Positions 16,001 to 16,645 of a stretch of 16,645 bases of DNA are shown piece by piece; the first letter of the stretch is position 1, and the number at the start of each line of letters is the position of its first letter. The notes under the pieces are model-generated. The model was not told the DNA's origin. It searched no databases and saw only the letters and a list, made by a program, of their open reading frames with translations. Position numbers and translations under genes: made by a program. The DNA is from GCA-2731375 sp046582635 (lineage in GTDB: Bacteria; Pseudomonadota; Alphaproteobacteria; GCA-2731375): contig JAYGEA010000350.1 in assembly GCA_046582635.1 (NCBI GenBank), positions 1 to 16,645 of the forward strand. The letters run 5' to 3'.

Positions 16001-16445
16001 GGTCAAAGAAAGCGGCTGCCTCGGCCAGTGTCACGGCGTGATCCAAGCCCTTGATGACCGGCACATCCGCCGCCGCCGCCGCCGCGCGGGCCTTGGCCTT
16101 GTCGCCAAACAGCTCCAGATGCGCCACGCCGGGTCCAATGAAGATCAAACCCGCCGCGCCGCATGCTCTGGCGAAATCGCCCCGCTCCGCTAGAAAGCCA
16201 TAGCCCGGATGGATGGCATCGCAATCCGCGGCCTGGGCGGCGGCGATGATCGCCGCCATGTCCAGATAGGCCGCCGGGCCGCTGCCCACCAGGGCATGGG
16301 CCGCATCCGCCGCCTTTAAATGCAGGCTCTCGGCATCGTCCTCGGAATAGACCGCGACGGTTCGCAAACCCAGATCAGCGGCGGCGCGGGCGATACGGAT
16401 GGCGATCTCGCCACGATTGGCGATCAGAATGGCGGAAATACTCAT
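13035..16445 (-). CDS. Single-chain multidomain acyl-CoA carboxylase (long-chain acyl-CoA carboxylase type)
   Basis: 1136 residues containing a whole biotin-dependent carboxylase. Biotin carboxylase is at about 1-460: ILIANRGEIAIRIAR (6-20), ATP-grasp loop GGGGRGTR (163-170), EANARLQVEHTVTEAVTG (295-312). After a short linker, the biotin carrier domain is at about 528-598, with AMKMEH and the biotinylated K563. The carboxyltransferase is at about 615-1136, with AGTQGR (725-730), EGGGGRPGD (755-763), a CAG/CFAGNTALLACCD-type oxyanion region (797-809) and the second half PGIMVGPDAERTALVRH (981-997). ATP, bicarbonate and an acyl-CoA would give a 2-carboxyacyl-CoA. Size and domain order fit the homohexameric 120-kDa long-chain acyl-CoA carboxylases rather than two-subunit propionyl-CoA carboxylase. 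The start has GAGGA 5 nt upstream. PhyH follows 59 bp downstream. Chain-length preference cannot be read from sequence. Confidence 0.92.
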   Translation of the reverse strand: MSISAILIANRGEIAIRIARAAADLGLRTVAVYSEDDAESLHLKAADAAHALVGSGPAAYLDMAAIIAAAQAADCDAIHPGYGFLAERGDFARACGAAGLIFIGPGVAHLELFGDKAKARAAAAAADVPVIKGLDHAVTLAEAAAFFDQLGPGGAMIIKAIAGGGGRGTRAVLAADEIAGAYDRCRSEAGAAFGRDEVYVEQFITRARHVEVQILGDHTGAVTHLGERECSIQRRYQKIVEIAPAPSLDAALRRRIIAAAVRFAERVEYSNLGTFEFLLDTDNNSTGDKSFVFIEANARLQVEHTVTEAVTGVDIVQSQIRLAGGATLAELGLDDPAIAQPRGHAIQLRVNMETIGTDGTVRPGGGTLAVYEAPSGPGVRTDGFGYAGYATSSAFDSLLAKVICHAPGANFADAIARAQRALSEFRLEGVTVNIAFLQNILGHEDFAGGTVHTRWVEENLATLAAVNDSPRQRFVTPASGQGGDGFAGARLDSCDPLALFAHDADIKAAQAATGTVAEDIPLTGPDGSLGMIAPIQGTIVSIDVGLGDEVRQGQQIAVVEAMKMEHIITASHGGIVREITMRTGDVVREGYPIAFVEEAEIAGGEAIAGADRELDLDHIRDDLQESIDRHAFTLDENRPQAVAKHKARGYRMVRESIAQLVDEGSFQEYWPLIVAQQHQRHDMDALRKNTPGDGVVAGTAAINGEYFHDEKSRAVVVAYDYTVLAGTQGRKNHYKQDRMFELAQRFKMPLILFAEGGGGRPGDDNIGLRVAFDTPTFTTFSQLSGLVPMVGINNGRCFAGNTALLACCDVIIATESSTIAMGGPAMIEGGGLGIYTPEEVGPMSFQVPNGVVDILVKDQGEAVDVAKKYLSYFQGTIDEWEAADQRQLRHVVPENRVRLYDMREVIHTLADIGSVLEIREKFGIGLITAFIRIEGKPMGLIANNPHHLAGAIDSDAADKGARFLQLCDAFDIPILSLMDCPGIMVGPDAERTALVRHSTRMFNTGANLTTPLFGVIVRKAYGLGVQAMCGASALVGFFTVAWPTAEFAGMNIEGAVKLGHRKELAAIEDADDRLAEFDSRVEQAYETARAVNAGTGGGLDDVIDPAETRTWIANSLRRLPPVPPREGKKYPYIDTW

Positions 16446-16585
16446 GGGGTTCCTCGGCGATATTTTTCATTGGCGTTGCGGCGGAGCATACCAGCCGGGA
16501 TAACATCAACCAATGGCCGGGACTTGCCAAGCCGGCGTGCCTGTGGCTCATAGTAAGAAAAAAGCAGTTGGAGGATAGGTTCGTC
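16446..16585. promoter_or_regulatory. Divergent promoter region between the carboxylase and a CoA-transferase
   Basis: A 140-bp gap between two divergent starts should hold both promoters. For the plus-strand gene a weak candidate is TTGCCA (16524-16529) with CATAGT (16549-16554), a rather long 19-bp spacer. GGAGG (16570-16574) lies about 11 nt before the CoA-transferase ATG. No obvious operator palindrome was found. Confidence 0.3.
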
Positions 16586-16645
16586 ATGGGTGCGCTTGCA
16601 GGCATCAAGGTGGTGGAGTTCGGCAACGGCGTCGCGGTTGGCTAT
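16586..16645 (+). CDS. CaiB/BaiF (family III) CoA-transferase, N-terminal fragment
   Basis: Only 20 residues are in the window: MGALAGIKVVEFGNGVAVGY, running off the right edge. The LAGIKVVEFGN start followed by a small-residue turn is the hallmark N-terminus of family III CoA-transferases, which enter the Rossmann fold here. A GGAGG sits upstream of the ATG. It is divergent from the acyl-CoA carboxylase. This would be the third CoA-transferase of the region; its subgroup and substrate cannot be judged. Confidence 0.75.
   Translation, partial: MGALAGIKVVEFGNGVAVGY

Overview
The window reads as a stretch of chromosome from a GC-rich alphaproteobacterium, most likely a free-living Rhodospirillales-like heterotroph. 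The grounds are high-GC third codon positions, many CoA-transferase family III and 2-oxoglutarate dioxygenase genes, and the 'GTCATTCCCGGACTTGATCCGGGAATCCA'-type intergenic palindromes often seen in this class. No mobile elements, rRNA, complete tRNA or CRISPR were found. || Left part (1-5919): a minus-strand operon runs from a formyl-CoA-transferase-like family III CoA-transferase, through a thiamine-diphosphate 2-hydroxyacyl-CoA lyase (HACL), to the start of a probable HlyD/EmrA-type membrane fusion protein that leaves the window. A glyoxalase I gene is divergent from this operon. It converges, across a palindromic repeat, on a second minus-strand pair: a TauD/TfdA-type dioxygenase followed by an amidohydrolase. 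|| Middle part (5920-8757): a 352-bp gene-poor gap, two tightly coupled exported Sel1-repeat paralogues, and two small membrane proteins of unknown function. || Right part (8758-16645): a type I Baeyer-Villiger monooxygenase (BVMO) with a TTG start and a second CoA-transferase lie on the plus strand. They converge, across a second palindromic repeat, on a minus-strand pair: a 1136-residue single-chain acyl-CoA carboxylase (biotin carboxylase, biotin carrier and carboxyltransferase in one protein) followed by a PhyH-type dioxygenase. A third CoA-transferase starts at the right edge, divergent from the carboxylase. || Working together (inference): a CoA-transferase could load an acid onto CoA, PhyH could hydroxylate the alpha carbon, and HACL could cleave the 2-hydroxyacyl-CoA to formyl-CoA plus an aldehyde or ketone. 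The Frc-like transferase beside HACL could then pass CoA from formyl-CoA to the next acid. The BVMO could process a ketone product, and the carboxylase could return acyl-CoA to central metabolism. This resembles peroxisomal alpha-oxidation and the bacterial 2-hydroxyisobutyrate-to-acetone route. The gene families are well supported; their connection into one pathway is a hypothesis, because the genes lie in several separate transcription units.
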